Notes: generated by a model from the sequence alone, not told the origin. DNA of 64,000 nt from Betaproteobacteria bacterium (GCA_016125475.1 WGLR01000036.1:62001-126000), one strand, 5' to 3'. Counted from the first letter of the stretch, positions 46,175 through 58,828 are shown. A program made the numbers and translations.

Positions 46175-47586
46175 CCGGTTGCGCAGCCGATCGCCGTTCC
46201 GCGGAAGATCCGATCCCGACAGGCGCACCGGGGCGCGACCGGCACGAACTGCTCGTGCCGTGCGCGCTGCTCGTGGCGTGCGTGATCACCGCCTACGCGA
46301 ACGCGATCGGCACGGCATACCAGTTCGACGACTGGAACGTGATCGTCGACAACCGGCTCGTGCATTCCTGGAGCGCGTGGTGGGCACACATGCCGGGGAT
46401 CCGGCCGTTGCTCAAGGCGACCTACACCGCGAACTGGACATCGGGCTTCGGGGTGCGCGGCTTCCACGTCGTGAACGTGCTGCTGCACGCGCTGAACACC
46501 TGCCTTGCGCTGTTCGTGGTGCGTCGCGTGCTGCGCCGGTGCGGGTTGCGGGCACCCGAGGCGCTCGGCGCGGCGTTCACGGCCGCGGTCGTGTTCGCGC
46601 TCCATCCCGCCCAGACGGAAGCCGTCACGTACGTGTCCGGCCGGTCCGTCTCGCTGATGGCCGCGTGCTATCTGGCCGGGCTGCTCTGCCATCTCGTCGC
46701 TCCCGACCGGGCACGACCGCTGCGCTGGCGCGTCGCCGCATCCGTGTTCTTCGTGCTGGCGCTCGGCGTGAAGGAGATCGCGTGGACCTTTCCGGTCGCG
46801 GTGCTCGCCGTCGAGCGGGCGGGTCATCGCCGATGGCGGGACGCATTCCGGGCGACACGGCCCTACTGGATCCTGCTCGTGACGGCGGGTGTAGCGGCCA
46901 CGTTCATCCCGCGCTACTGGTGGCTGCTCGGCAAGAGCCTCGAGGTCCGGCCGCTCGGCGAGAACCTGCTCACGCAGGTGGACGGGCAGTTCTACCTGCT
47001 CACGCGCGTGCTGTTCGGCCTCGTCGTGAACGTCGACCCCGATCTGCCCGTGCGGACACACTTCGCCGCGGACCTCGTCGCGAAGGCGGCCACCGTCGGG
47101 GCGGCGATCGCGGCTGCCCTCTGGCAGTGGCGCCGCCGACCCTGGCTCGGTCTCGGCATCCTCTGGGTATTCGTGCACCTGCTCGCCACGAACACGATCC
47201 TGCCCCGGCTGGATGTCGCGAACGATCGTCAGCTCTACCTCGCGATGCTCGGGCCGGGCTGGATCCTCGGGGTGCTCGCGTGCCGGACGCGGCTCGCGCG
47301 TGTCGTGCCCGTCGTGCTGGCCGGCGTGCTGGGCTGGAGCACCGTGTCGCGCAACGCGGATTACGCGACCGAGGTCTCGCTCTGGGAGGCCACCGCGAAG
47401 GCGTCGCCGGGCAAGGCGCGCGTCTGGAACAACCTCGGCTACGTGCGCCAGCTCGCGGGCGACGTGGCCGGCGCACGCAGCGCCTACGAACGTGCGCTCG
47501 CGATCGACCCCGACAACATCAAGGCACGCATCAATCTCGGTACACTCGATGCATCCGGCGCCGCCCCGCCCGCCCACCGCGACTGA
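46171..47586 (+). CDS. polytopic membrane protein with C-terminal TPR repeats
   Basis: This 471-residue protein has about nine or ten hydrophobic segments, with DDWNVIVDNRLVHSWSAWW early. It ends in a TPR pair (ARVWNNLGYVRQLAGDVAGARSAYE, then ALAIDPDNIKARINLG). The arrangement resembles the bacterial TMTC-like, O-mannosyltransferase-like family. Such proteins may transfer a sugar in the periplasm, but function is unproven. The GTG at 46171 overlaps the carboxypeptidase stop, so they are coupled. Confidence 0.72.
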   Translation: MTGCAADRRSAEDPIPTGAPGRDRHELLVPCALLVACVITAYANAIGTAYQFDDWNVIVDNRLVHSWSAWWAHMPGIRPLLKATYTANWTSGFGVRGFHVVNVLLHALNTCLALFVVRRVLRRCGLRAPEALGAAFTAAVVFALHPAQTEAVTYVSGRSVSLMAACYLAGLLCHLVAPDRARPLRWRVAASVFFVLALGVKEIAWTFPVAVLAVERAGHRRWRDAFRATRPYWILLVTAGVAATFIPRYWWLLGKSLEVRPLGENLLTQVDGQFYLLTRVLFGLVVNVDPDLPVRTHFAADLVAKAATVGAAIAAALWQWRRRPWLGLGILWVFVHLLATNTILPRLDVANDRQLYLAMLGPGWILGVLACRTRLARVVPVVLAGVLGWSTVSRNADYATEVSLWEATAKASPGKARVWNNLGYVRQLAGDVAGARSAYERALAIDPDNIKARINLGTLDASGAAPPAHRD

Positions 47587-47623
47587 CGGGCCGCCCGGCA
47601 CGCACACCGGAGGAACCCGATCG

Positions 47624-48394
47624 ATGTGCCAGCTTCTCGGCATGAACTGCAACGTCCCGACGGACATCGTCTTCTCGTTCACGGGCTTTCACCACCGTGG
47701 CGGGCGGACCGACCATCACGCCGACGGGTGGGGGATCGCGTTCTTCGAGGGCGCGGGCTGCCGCGTGTTCCTGGACCCCGAGCCCGCCGTGCAGTCGCCG
47801 ATCGCGCAGCTCGTGCGCAACTATCCCATCCGCTCCATGAACGTCATCGCGCACATCCGCAAGGCGACGCACGGGCGCGTCGCACTCGAGAACACGCATC
47901 CCTTCATGCGCGAGCTCTGGGGGCGCTACTGGATCTTCGCCCACAACGGCGAACTGAAGGACTACAGGCCGCTGCCGCGCGGGCCGCACCGTCCCGTGGG
48001 CGATACCGACAGCGAGCGTGCGTTCTGCGATCTCATGGGCCACCTGGCCGGGGCGTTCGGCGACACGGCACCGCCGGAGCCGGAACTCGCGGACGCCGTG
48101 CGGGACTGGGCGGCGGGCGTCACGCCCCACGGCTCCTTCAATTTCCTGCTCAGCAACGGCGAGTGGCTGTTCGCGCAGTGCTCGACGCAGCTCGCCTACA
48201 TCGAACGGTGCGCGCCGTTCACGACCGCGCACCTCGTCGACGAGGACGTCACCGTGGACTTCAGTCAGGTCACGACGCCGCACGACCGCGTCGCGGTGAT
48301 CGCGACCCTGCCGCTCACCGACGACGAGCGGTGGACCACGATGGCGCCGGGCGAATTCGCGGTTTTCAGGGACGGGCGGCGCGTCGAAAGGTAG
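47624..48394 (+). CDS. class II glutamine amidotransferase (YafJ-like)
   Basis: This 256-residue protein has the N-terminal cysteine nucleophile (Met-Cys2-Gln) of class II amidotransferases, with HADGWGIAFF and NTHPFMREL in the glutaminase site. It is the stand-alone YafJ/GATase_6 type with no synthase domain, so the acceptor is unknown. A clear GGAGGA lies ten bases before the ATG. The start chosen makes cysteine residue 2, as required for autoprocessing. Confidence 0.9.
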   Translation: MCQLLGMNCNVPTDIVFSFTGFHHRGGRTDHHADGWGIAFFEGAGCRVFLDPEPAVQSPIAQLVRNYPIRSMNVIAHIRKATHGRVALENTHPFMRELWGRYWIFAHNGELKDYRPLPRGPHRPVGDTDSERAFCDLMGHLAGAFGDTAPPEPELADAVRDWAAGVTPHGSFNFLLSNGEWLFAQCSTQLAYIERCAPFTTAHLVDEDVTVDFSQVTTPHDRVAVIATLPLTDDERWTTMAPGEFAVFRDGRRVER

Positions 48395-48644
48395 GGCCCC
48401 CCCTCCCGTCCTCCCCCCGCTCCGCGGAGGGAGGTGTCGAAACCAATGATCTCTCCGCTCGTCCCATGCAGTCCGGTGCGTAGCGTGCGCAAGGCGCACC
48501 GGGCGACGCCCCATCCCTCGCGGAAGGTCTGGTGGGGGACGACGCGTTGTGTTGTCCGCGTGGGCCGTGCCCACCCTGCCGGCCTGCTTCCCATCCTGCC
48601 CCAACCCTCCCCCCGCTGGCGGGAGGAGGCCGGGTGGGGGGCCA
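48395..48644. repeat. intergenic palindromic repeat remnants
   Basis: Two copies of CCTCCCCCCGCT, at about 48409 and 48607, each begin a hairpin: one has the palindrome CTCCGCGGAG, the other GCTGGCGGGAGGAGG. A GTGGGC/GCCCAC-type pair lies between. This looks like the scattered intergenic palindromes of many proteobacteria, here between convergent genes. They may act as terminators. No gene was seen. Confidence 0.55.
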
Positions 48645-50219
48645 TCACGAACTGCACGACAGCATCGAACACCCCGGGCGGGTTCGCGCCCACTCCGGAC
48701 GCCGGGCCGCGAAGCGCACCTTGTCCGGCTGTTCGTCGTAGGGACGGCGCAGGACCTCGAGCAGTTCGACGACGAGCGAACCGTCGCCTTCTTCCGCAAG
48801 GTCGATCGCTTCCTGTGCGAGGTAGTTCCGCAGCACGTAGCGCGGGTTCACCGCGTTCATGCGCGTGCGCCGGAGGTCGGCCGGGACACCGTCGCGCCGG
48901 ACGCGCCCGGCGTAGCGCTCCAGCCATTCCCGGAAGCGGGGTTCGGTCCGTTCGCGCTTGTCGTCGTCGTAGAACGCGGGTCGGAGCGGGTCGAGCGACG
49001 GGTGATCCGCGTCCACGTCCGCGAGCGCCCGGAAGAAGATCGTCATGTCCACCTCGCCGGTCGCGAGGAGCTCGTAGATGTCGGTCATGAGATCGACGTC
49101 CTCGTCGGTGCAGGACGCGAGGCCGAGCTTCGCGGCCATGTTGGCGCGATCGGTCTCCGTGAACACGTGGATGTAGCGCTGCAGGGCGGCCTCGAGCGGC
49201 GCGGTGGAACCGAACGCGGGCACGAGGGCGTTCGCGAGCTGCCCGAGGTTCCAGTACGCGATGCGGGGCTGATGGCCGAAGCGATAGCGCCGCTGGTGCG
49301 CATCCGTCGTGTTCGGCGTCCAGTCGAGATCGAAGTCGTCGATCCAGCCGTACGGGCCGTAGTCGATCGTGAGGCCCAGGATCGACATGTTGTCGGTGTT
49401 CATCACCCCGTGCACGAAGCCCACGCGCATCCAGTCCGCGACCATCCGCGCCGTGCGTTCGCAGACCTCGGTGAACCACCTCGCACGCAGGTCCTCGTGC
49501 GAGGGGTCCTCCCCGTGTGCCACCAGTTCCGGGAAATCGCGCCGGATCGTGAAGTCGACGAGCCTGTTCAGCAGCGCCACGTCCTCGCGCGACGACGGAA
49601 GCTCGAAATTGCCGAAGCGGATGAACGAGGGCGCCACGCGACACACCACGGCGCCGGGCTCCGCGCGCGGCCGGCCGTCGTAGAACATGTCGCGGACCAC
49701 CGTGTCGCCCGTCGTGACGAGGCTCAGCGCGCGGGTCGTGGGCACGCCGAGGTGATGCATCGCCTCGCTGCAGAGGAACTCGCGCACGGACGAACGCAGC
49801 ACGGCACGGCCGTCCGCGGTGCGGGAATACGGCGTCAGGCCGGCCCCCTTCAGCTGCATCTCCCAGCGCTCGCCATGTTCGTTGACGATCTCGCCGAGGG
49901 TGATCGCGCGGCCGTCACCGAGCTGCCCGGCCCAGTGGCCGAACTGGTGCCCGCCGTATGCGGCCGCATACGGTTCCATGCCCTCGATCAGCGCGTTGCC
50001 GCCGAATACCTCCGCGAACTCGCCCGACTCGACGTCCGCGGCGGTCAGCCCGAGGAGTGCCGCGACTTCGCGGGACCAGGCGAGCACGCGCGGCGCGCTG
50101 ACGGGCGTGGGCATCACGCGCGAATACAGGGCGCCGTGCACCTGCCGCGGGCGCGGATCGGCGTCGGGGTCGCCGGGGAGTTCCCGAACGAACGCGTTGT
50201 CGAAGGAAAAGTTCTGCAT
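48645..50219 (-). CDS. selO: SelO protein adenylyltransferase (YdiU/UPF0061)
   Basis: This 524-residue pseudokinase-fold protein transfers AMP to proteins under redox control. The family start is [16 protein letters not shown], followed by [46 protein letters not shown] and a C-terminus ending GCSMLSCSS. That Cys is selenocysteine in animal SelO. The ATG at 50219 is chosen, since longer frames upstream are Arg/Pro-rich shadows. It faces the amidotransferase and is divergent from the amidase. Confidence 0.94.
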   Translation of the reverse strand: MQNFSFDNAFVRELPGDPDADPRPRQVHGALYSRVMPTPVSAPRVLAWSREVAALLGLTAADVESGEFAEVFGGNALIEGMEPYAAAYGGHQFGHWAGQLGDGRAITLGEIVNEHGERWEMQLKGAGLTPYSRTADGRAVLRSSVREFLCSEAMHHLGVPTTRALSLVTTGDTVVRDMFYDGRPRAEPGAVVCRVAPSFIRFGNFELPSSREDVALLNRLVDFTIRRDFPELVAHGEDPSHEDLRARWFTEVCERTARMVADWMRVGFVHGVMNTDNMSILGLTIDYGPYGWIDDFDLDWTPNTTDAHQRRYRFGHQPRIAYWNLGQLANALVPAFGSTAPLEAALQRYIHVFTETDRANMAAKLGLASCTDEDVDLMTDIYELLATGEVDMTIFFRALADVDADHPSLDPLRPAFYDDDKRERTEPRFREWLERYAGRVRRDGVPADLRRTRMNAVNPRYVLRNYLAQEAIDLAEEGDGSLVVELLEVLRRPYDEQPDKVRFAARRPEWARTRPGCSMLSCSS

Positions 50220-50343
50220 CGCTGTTGACCCTGGAGGGGTTGTGCCGGTATCTGTGAGAGACAGTCTGATGCATCGGGCCGTTCCCGGCCACCGGTATTG
50301 CCCGGGGACCGGCCTCGACGACAACCTGCGCAGGGGAGGCGTG

Positions 50344-51783
50344 ATGACGACATTTGCGGACTACGAACGATACGACGCCCTCGGGCTGGCGGATCTCGTG
50401 CGGCGGGGCGAGATCTCTCCGACGGAACTGCTCGACGCGGCGATCGAGCGCGCGCAGGCGCGCAACCCGGCGATCAACGCGGTCGTGATGGAACTGCACG
50501 ACTTTGGCCGGGCGGCGATCGCGCGCGGCCTGCCGGACGGTCCGTTCCGGGGCGTGCCGTTCCTCATGAAGGATCTCACCTCGGCCGTCGCCGGCACGCG
50601 CATGACGCGTGGTTCGCGCTTCTTCGCCGACACGCCGGCGGCCGACACGGACAGCGAGCACGCGAAGCGCCTGAAACGTGCGGGGCTCGTGATCTTCGGT
50701 CGCACGAACACGTGCGAACTCGGGCTCTCGCTCACGTGCGAGCCGCAGCTCTACGGGCCGACACGCAACCCGTGGAATCCGGCACACATCTCAGGCGGAT
50801 CGAGCGGTGGCTCGGCGGCGGCCGTGGGGGCGCGCATCGTCCCGATCGCGCACGCGTCGGACGGCTTCGGCTCGATCCGCGTGCCTGCCGCGTGCTGCGG
50901 CCTCGTCGGCCTGAAGCCGACGCGCAGCCGCAACACGTTCGCTCCGTTCGCGGGCGAAGGGCTCGGCGGGGTGTCCACCGAGCACGCCGTGAGTCTGACG
51001 ATCCGCGACAGCGCGGCCCTGCTCGACGCGACTTGCGGGCCGGGGGCCGGTGATCCGTTCGTGGCACCGCCGCCGGTCCGGCCGTACCTCGAGGAGGCCG
51101 GCCGGCCGCCCGGGCGGCTGCGCATCGCGTGGACCGCCCGCACGCCGAACGGCACGCCCATCGACCGCGAGTGCCTGGATCTGCTCGCGCAGACCGTCCG
51201 GCTCTGCGAGGAACTCGGCCACCACGTCGAGGAACGCGATCCGGACGTGGACCGCGCGGCGATCGTGCCGACATTCCTCGCGCTCGCGGCGGCCAACACG
51301 GTCGTCAATCTACGCGGACACCCGACGGCGGGCCGTCCCGCGTACGAGGACGAGGTCGAGCGGATCACCTGGCTCACCGCGAAGCTGGGCGAGAGCGTGA
51401 GCGGCCCCGACTACGTGCGCGCCGTGCAGACCGAACACCGGCTCGGCCGCGAGATGGCGGCGTTCCACGCGGACTGGGACGTGCTGCTCACGCCCGGCCT
51501 CGCGACACCCCCCGTGAAGCTCGGGTGGCTCGACATGATGATGGAGGACGTCGAGGCGTACTGGCAGCGCGTGTTCACGTTCTCGCCTTTCACGGTCTGG
51601 TTCAACCTCACGGGCCAGCCCGCGCTCATGCTGCCCCTCGGACAGAGCGCGGGCGGACTGCCGCTCGCGGTGCAGGCCGTGGCCCCTTACGGGGACGAGG
51701 CGACGCTGTTCCGCCTCGGTGCGCAGATCGAGGCCGCACGGCCCTGGTTCGACAGGAAGCCGGCGCTGGCGGGCGCGGCGTGA
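50344..51783 (+). CDS. amidase signature family enzyme
   Basis: This 479-residue amidase has the signature triad region, with lysine 76 (PFLMKDLTS), the GGSSGGS stretch near residues 151-157 and serine 177 in [14 protein letters not shown]. The family's usual DxGGSIR reads DGFGSIR. Substrates range from aliphatic and aryl amides to glutamine in GatA-type proteins, and none is evident here. CAGGGGAGG precedes the start. The nitroreductase gene follows 13 bases later, so the two are probably co-transcribed. Confidence 0.9.
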   Translation: MTTFADYERYDALGLADLVRRGEISPTELLDAAIERAQARNPAINAVVMELHDFGRAAIARGLPDGPFRGVPFLMKDLTSAVAGTRMTRGSRFFADTPAADTDSEHAKRLKRAGLVIFGRTNTCELGLSLTCEPQLYGPTRNPWNPAHISGGSSGGSAAAVGARIVPIAHASDGFGSIRVPAACCGLVGLKPTRSRNTFAPFAGEGLGGVSTEHAVSLTIRDSAALLDATCGPGAGDPFVAPPPVRPYLEEAGRPPGRLRIAWTARTPNGTPIDRECLDLLAQTVRLCEELGHHVEERDPDVDRAAIVPTFLALAAANTVVNLRGHPTAGRPAYEDEVERITWLTAKLGESVSGPDYVRAVQTEHRLGREMAAFHADWDVLLTPGLATPPVKLGWLDMMMEDVEAYWQRVFTFSPFTVWFNLTGQPALMLPLGQSAGGLPLAVQAVAPYGDEATLFRLGAQIEAARPWFDRKPALAGAA

Positions 51784-51796
51784 TCCCGGCGAGTCG

Positions 51797-53380
51797 ATGA
51801 CGCCGACCGACTATCACGCGCTGTCGAAGCATCGCCCCGACCGCTACGCACCCGGGCCGGGCGGGCTCGACTGGGCGAATCAGCCCGACCCGTTCCGCAC
51901 GTTCGCGGGTGCCCCGCGGGTCGTCCTGCCGCTGAATGCCGATGCGCTGGAAACACGCTTCGCGGACGTTCGTGCCGGCCGACTGCCGCCCGCGGCCCCG
52001 TTCGACGTGGCGACCGTCGGGACCCTGTTCGAGCTCTCGCTCGCGCTGTCGGCGTGGAAGGAATACCGCGGCACCCGCTGGGCGCTGCGCTGCAACCCGT
52101 CGTCGGGCAATCTGCACCCGACCGAGGGCTACCTCGTCACGAGGGAGTTGCCGGGGCTCGCGTCGGGCGTCTGGCACTACGTGAGTCGCGATCACGCGCT
52201 GGAGCAGCGCTGTGCGCCGTCCTCCGGGTGGGACGACGCCTTTGCCGCGCCCGGACTGCTGATCGGCCTCACGTCGATCGCGTGGCGCGAGGCCTGGAAG
52301 TACGGCGCGCGGGCGTTCCGCTACTGCCAGCACGACTGCGGGCACGCGATTGCCGCCATTTCCTACGCGGCGGCTGCACTCGGCTGGCGCAGCGCCGTGC
52401 TGTCCGGCGTCGATTCGGCCCGTATCGCGTCCCTGCTCGGGCTCGATCGCGAAGCCGACTTCGCGGACGCCGAACGCTGCGAACCCGAAGTGCTGGTCTG
52501 GATCGGCGAACCCGATGCGGCACCGGACGTCGGAGCGCTCGCCGAGCACGCGCGAACCGGACGGTGGCAGGGATCGGCGAACCGCCTGTCCCGCGAACAC
52601 GTGGACTGGCCCGCGATCGCCGAGATCGAACGCGCGACACGTCGACCCCCGCTCGACGTCGACGCTCCCGACGCGCCACGCCCGTCCCGCGTTCTCGCCG
52701 GCCTGCCGAACGACGTCGCGGCCGCGACGCTCTTCCGGCAACGGCGAAGCGCCGTCGACTTCGACGGCAGGACCACGCTCGGGCAGGACGCCTTCTTCCG
52801 CATCCTCGAAGCCACCCTGCCGGGCGCAGGCCGCCCCCCTGTCTGGTCGTGGCCATACCGGGCACGCGTCCATCTGGTGCTGTTCGTGCACCGCGTGGAT
52901 GGCCTCTCGTCGGGGCTCTACGTGCTGCTCCGGGAGTCCGCCGATCACACAGCACTCGTTCGCGCGACGAGACTGGAGTGGCAGTGGAGCAAGGTCGGTC
53001 CTTCCGGATTGCCGCTCTACCGGCTCATGGCTGCCGACACGCGCGGTGTGGCCCAGCTCGTCTCCTGCCACCAGGCCATCGCTGCCGAGTCGTGCTTCTC
53101 GCTCGGCATGCTTGCGGATCTTTCCGCGATCGATGCCGCGCCCTGGACCTACCGCGAACGCTACTGGGAGTGCGGCATCGTCGGCCAGACGCTCTATCTC
53201 GAAGCGGAGGCCGCGGGCGTGCGTGGCACGGGGATCGGCTGCTTCTTCGACGACGAAGTGCACGAACTGCTCGGCCTCGCGCGCTCGCGCTGGCAGAGCC
53301 TCTATCACTTCACGGTGGGCGGGGCCGTGGACGACGCGAGACTGACGACGCTGCCGGCCTACGGGAACCGAAACCCCTGA
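51797..53380 (+). CDS. SagB-type tandem nitroreductase-fold protein
   Basis: This 527-residue protein contains two nitroreductase-like FMN domains in tandem. The first (roughly residues 65-260) includes RCNPSSGNLHPTEGYLV and the second (about residues 310-520) includes FRQRRSAVDFDGRTTLG. SagB-type proteins oxidise thiazolines and oxazolines in peptide-natural-product synthesis, but many such tandem proteins occur without peptide clusters. None of the usual partner genes (YcaO, peptide precursor) is visible here. It probably forms a unit with the amidase just upstream. Confidence 0.8.
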   Translation: MTPTDYHALSKHRPDRYAPGPGGLDWANQPDPFRTFAGAPRVVLPLNADALETRFADVRAGRLPPAAPFDVATVGTLFELSLALSAWKEYRGTRWALRCNPSSGNLHPTEGYLVTRELPGLASGVWHYVSRDHALEQRCAPSSGWDDAFAAPGLLIGLTSIAWREAWKYGARAFRYCQHDCGHAIAAISYAAAALGWRSAVLSGVDSARIASLLGLDREADFADAERCEPEVLVWIGEPDAAPDVGALAEHARTGRWQGSANRLSREHVDWPAIAEIERATRRPPLDVDAPDAPRPSRVLAGLPNDVAAATLFRQRRSAVDFDGRTTLGQDAFFRILEATLPGAGRPPVWSWPYRARVHLVLFVHRVDGLSSGLYVLLRESADHTALVRATRLEWQWSKVGPSGLPLYRLMAADTRGVAQLVSCHQAIAAESCFSLGMLADLSAIDAAPWTYRERYWECGIVGQTLYLEAEAAGVRGTGIGCFFDDEVHELLGLARSRWQSLYHFTVGGAVDDARLTTLPAYGNRNP

Positions 53381-53410
53381 GGTGATCTCCCTCCCTTGGC
53401 AGACGCCGGT

Positions 53411-53442
53411 CGCCGGGATGAGCGGCATCGTTCATCCCGGCG
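53411..53442. terminator. perfect 11-base inverted repeat between convergent genes
   Basis: CGCCGGGATGA (53411-53421) and TCATCCCGGCG (53432-53442) are perfectly complementary with a ten-base loop, between the nitroreductase and the small exported protein. No U-tract follows, so it is a two-way terminator-like hairpin. Confidence 0.6.
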
Positions 53443-53460
53443 CATGACCACGAAAGCCGG

Positions 53461-53919
53461 TCAGTTGCAGGTTCCCCCCCATTCGGTCACGCTCATGTTG
53501 CCGTCGGCCCGGACGTTCCTGAACCACCCCGAATCGTTCCGGTTCGCGAACTTGCCGCTGCCGCCGGTCGCCTTCCAGGCGCCGCGATCGGCGCCGGGCG
53601 ACACGGACCACTCGATGCTCTCGGTGTCGCCGTCCTTGTCGCGTCGTGCGCAGTGGCCGGAGGACCTGACCTTTCCGTCGGGCGTGGCCAGTGTCGTGCC
53701 GGCGCACTGCCCCGTCGCGAGGTTGTAGACGGCGGAGTCGCTCGTGAGCACGCTGTCGGCCGTGAATGCCGTGAGCGACATCCCGTTGCCGAGGTCGCGC
53801 GTCTGCGCGCTCGTCGTCACGAGCACGTCGTAACCCGAGCAGTTGTCGGCGAGCGCTGCGCGGCCGAAGAGGCCGGATCCGATGACGATTCCTGCTGCGA
53901 TCAGTGAGGCTGCCTTCAT
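53461..53919 (-). CDS. small exported protein of unknown function
   Basis: This 152-residue protein has a signal peptide (MKAASLIAAGIVIGSGLFG, AALADN cleavage). The mature part is glycine- and serine-rich with three cysteines and a final WGGTCN. It contains repeated strand-like segments (MSLTAFTADSVL, GHCARRDKDGD) resembling small beta-barrel secreted proteins. I do not recognise the family. It is convergent with the nitroreductase gene and divergent from the PEP-CTERM gene. Confidence 0.65.
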   Translation of the reverse strand: MKAASLIAAGIVIGSGLFGRAALADNCSGYDVLVTTSAQTRDLGNGMSLTAFTADSVLTSDSAVYNLATGQCAGTTLATPDGKVRSSGHCARRDKDGDTESIEWSVSPGADRGAWKATGGSGKFANRNDSGWFRNVRADGNMSVTEWGGTCN

Positions 53920-54340
53920 GTGACCCTCCCGTGAACCGGTTGCGGGCCGCGTCTGGATGAGTCTCCGTGACCAGGGCTCGCGATGGTCAGGGAAACCTGC
54001 ACCTCGAAGTGCGTCGAGGGACTCGTGGAACCGCCGCCGACGGTGCCAGAGACAAGCGCCTCTGCGGATCGATGAATCTCGGCAGAAGTGTAGTGGCAGG
54101 TCTTGACACGCGCATCATCCGAACGGATGAAGGATCGGGCGACGGGACTGCCCGGGGTGCGAGGTCGGGTCGTGGACGTGATTTCTGTCAATTTCATCCG
54201 GTGCCGGTTCCATTATCGTGGCCCCCGTCGTTCGAGTCTCCAGTCACGTGCGCGCCCGCCGGAATGTTCCAGGGCCGGAACACTGGGGCTCGCGACCTGC
54301 CCGCAAGAGGCAGGCGCACGACCATGCCGATCAGGAGACC
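53920..54340. promoter_or_regulatory. 421-base divergent intergenic region
   Basis: This should hold promoters for the small exported protein (minus) and the PEP-CTERM protein (plus). A perfect TTGACA occurs at 54103-54108, but the base positions 17-18 downstream do not form a good -10 box. AGGAG at 54333-54337 is the ribosome-binding site of the PEP-CTERM gene. No gene was seen. Confidence 0.45.
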
Positions 54341-55651
54341 ATGATGAAGATCTGCCATGAACGATTCGTTCTCACGGCCGTGGGGGCGATACTCTCTCTG
54401 TCGACCCTCCTGGCCGCGAAGGAGGCAAGCGCCTTTGCGCTGACGCTCGACCGCAGGACAGACGGCACGGTGACCCCGTTGCTCTGGTCGGACCAGTTCC
54501 TGCGGCGGAACCCCGACGGAACCCTGTTTCGCGATCAGAACGATCTGCTGGTCCTGGATCTTCGCGTCGCGGGCGTGAATCTCCTCGACGGCGAACCGGG
54601 GGCCCTGGGGCGTGCGGTCGACACCTGGAACAATCTCGCGCCACCGCAAACCCCGGCGGGTGATCCGGGCGCAAACCTGGAGCAGATGCAGGCGGGCGAC
54701 GTCAGCAGGATCATCGGTGGCGACAGGTTCGATCTGGAGTCGATCCTCCTCCACGAACTCGGACATGCACTGGCGCTCACCCATCCGAACCTCGCGGACC
54801 GCACGCAGAATCGTGGCGATGACCGGCGCTTCACGGCATCCCTGCGAGGGCAGGTTCCGTTCGATCCAGCGCCCGTCTACCATCTGGACAGCGGCTTCGA
54901 TGGCGTACCGGGTACCGCGGATGACGCGCGGGACGGCGACCGGACAAATGATGTGCAGGGCGGTGACCGGTCGCTGAACTTCGTGGCAGCGGGCAACGAT
55001 CCGTTCGTGAACTCGAATGGCCCTTACCTGCTCGACGGGCCGTACAACGCGCCGATGCAGGGATATTCGCAGGCTCCGACCCGGGAAGTCGCTGCAGCGC
55101 TCGGCTACCAGAATCTCGAAGCCGTGATGGTGCAGGGCATCGAAGCGGACGAGCGGCAGCGCGCGCTTGCCTGGGATGACGTGCTCGGCGTGCAGTATCT
55201 GGAGCGAGGCGCCGATCAGGTGGCTGGAACGAACGACGACTTCCTCATCAATCTCATCCTTCTCGGACCCAACGACCCGGGTTTTGCCACGGCGCCCATC
55301 CAGGTACGTAACGTGGGTTCGGACGACATCGGTGTGACCACCGTGCGCTTCCCGAGGGGAGGCGTGATCGAGAACGCGGTCACGGAGTTCGAGCGAACGA
55401 CGGCTGGTACGCCGGTGAGCTGGACCGACACCTGGATGGACACCTCCCCGACGAGCGCGAGTGCCCGCATCACGGGCGTCAACATTTTCGTGGTCCGGAG
55501 TGTTCCGGAACCGGGCACGCTCGCCCTGATCGCAGGGGCTGCCGCTGCGGCGCTGTGGGGCGGACGGCGTCGCCAGCCGGGCACGGGCGGTCGCTTCATC
55601 GAGACAGGCGCGCCAGAGTTGCATGTTCGTGGTTTCGACCGCTGCGCCTGA
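54341..55651 (+). CDS. PEP-CTERM protein with metalloprotease (HExxHxxxxxH) motif
   Basis: This 436-residue secreted protein has an N-terminal signal peptide (cleavage region near ASAF) and a metzincin-like zinc motif HELGHALALTH at residues 138-148. A PEP-CTERM sorting signal starts at residue 388 (VPEPGTLALIAGAAAAALW, then GGRRR). PEP-CTERM proteins are recognised by exosortase and often co-produced with exopolysaccharide, which links this gene to the locus at the left edge. Unusually, 25 residues follow the basic cluster. AGGAG fits the second ATG (54344) slightly better than the first. Confidence 0.88.
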   Translation: MMKICHERFVLTAVGAILSLSTLLAAKEASAFALTLDRRTDGTVTPLLWSDQFLRRNPDGTLFRDQNDLLVLDLRVAGVNLLDGEPGALGRAVDTWNNLAPPQTPAGDPGANLEQMQAGDVSRIIGGDRFDLESILLHELGHALALTHPNLADRTQNRGDDRRFTASLRGQVPFDPAPVYHLDSGFDGVPGTADDARDGDRTNDVQGGDRSLNFVAAGNDPFVNSNGPYLLDGPYNAPMQGYSQAPTREVAAALGYQNLEAVMVQGIEADERQRALAWDDVLGVQYLERGADQVAGTNDDFLINLILLGPNDPGFATAPIQVRNVGSDDIGVTTVRFPRGGVIENAVTEFERTTAGTPVSWTDTWMDTSPTSASARITGVNIFVVRSVPEPGTLALIAGAAAAALWGGRRRQPGTGGRFIETGAPELHVRGFDRCA

Positions 55652-55742
55652 CCGTTCTTCCGGAGCCGACGCAGCACGCGGGCGATGGGAGACCACGGCC
55701 GGGTGCGTCGCCATCACGGCTGATACAACAACGCAAATCTGA

Positions 55743-56015
55743 CCCGTTGCTCCGACCCTGCTCGAGTTCGGCACCTACTGGTGTGGCCATCGCCGCGCCG
55801 CACGGCCCGCAGTGGCGGCGGCGCTTGCAGCGCACCCCGCCGTGCGCCACCTGGGCGTCGAATATGGCCCCGGCTGGGCGCTGGGGCGCTCGTTCGGCGT
55901 CGAGCTTTGGTCGACGCTGGTGTTTCTTTCGGCCGGCCAGGACATGGCGCGTCTGGTGCGGCCTGCGCAGCCGAAGCCAGCGGGGAACGCACGGCAGGCC
56001 ATCGATCCAGCCTGA
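55743..56015 (+). pseudogene. truncated thioredoxin-family fragment
   Basis: The frame after a TGA at 55740 reads VAPTLLEFGTYWCGHR and then AAALAAHPAVRHLGVEYGPG, ending GRSFGVELWSTLVFLSAGQ. This is the body of a small thioredoxin-like protein, but its N-terminus and start codon are missing. The active-site pair Cys-x-x-Cys is reduced to Cys-Gly-His-Arg, and the last 20 residues are Pro/Ala-rich rather than the usual helix. A GTG at 55812 would make only a 67-residue tail. It looks like debris from a lost gene beside glgP. Confidence 0.7.
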
Positions 56016-56141
56016 GCCGGCCGGGCCGCCATCCTGCCCGGTCGAGGCACGCGGTACCGGTCGCCCGTCGGTCGCCCCAGATCCGAGACGACGGCGCGGT
56101 TCTTGCGAAGTCTTCGCCATCGTCCATGGCGGAGACCGCGC

Positions 56142-58676
<2,535 letters not shown>

Positions 58677-58748
58677 GCCCTGAACGACGTCGAACAGGCA
58701 CCCCGGCGCGGCTCACCGCGTCGCGGCCTTGTCGAGCCCGCCCCCATC

Positions 58749-58828
58749 CGCACAATCCTGATCGCCAACCGGTCGGAGATCGCCATCCGCGTGATGCGTG
58801 CCGCCTCCGGGCTGTACATCCGCACCGT
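58749..58828 (+). pseudogene. N-terminal remnant of a biotin/pyruvate carboxylase
   Basis: The frame reads TILIANRSEIAIRVMRAAS and then GLYIRTVW, the opening ATP-grasp segment of pyruvate or acyl-CoA carboxylases (family pattern LVANRSEIAIRVFRAANE). It begins with no plausible start and breaks into unrelated sequence after about 28 residues, exactly where the IS3 remnant starts. The gene was probably cut by that element. Confidence 0.7.

Noticed and set aside
54103-54131. A perfect TTGACA taken as a sigma-70 promoter
   Set aside because: No acceptable -10 hexamer lies 16-18 bases downstream.
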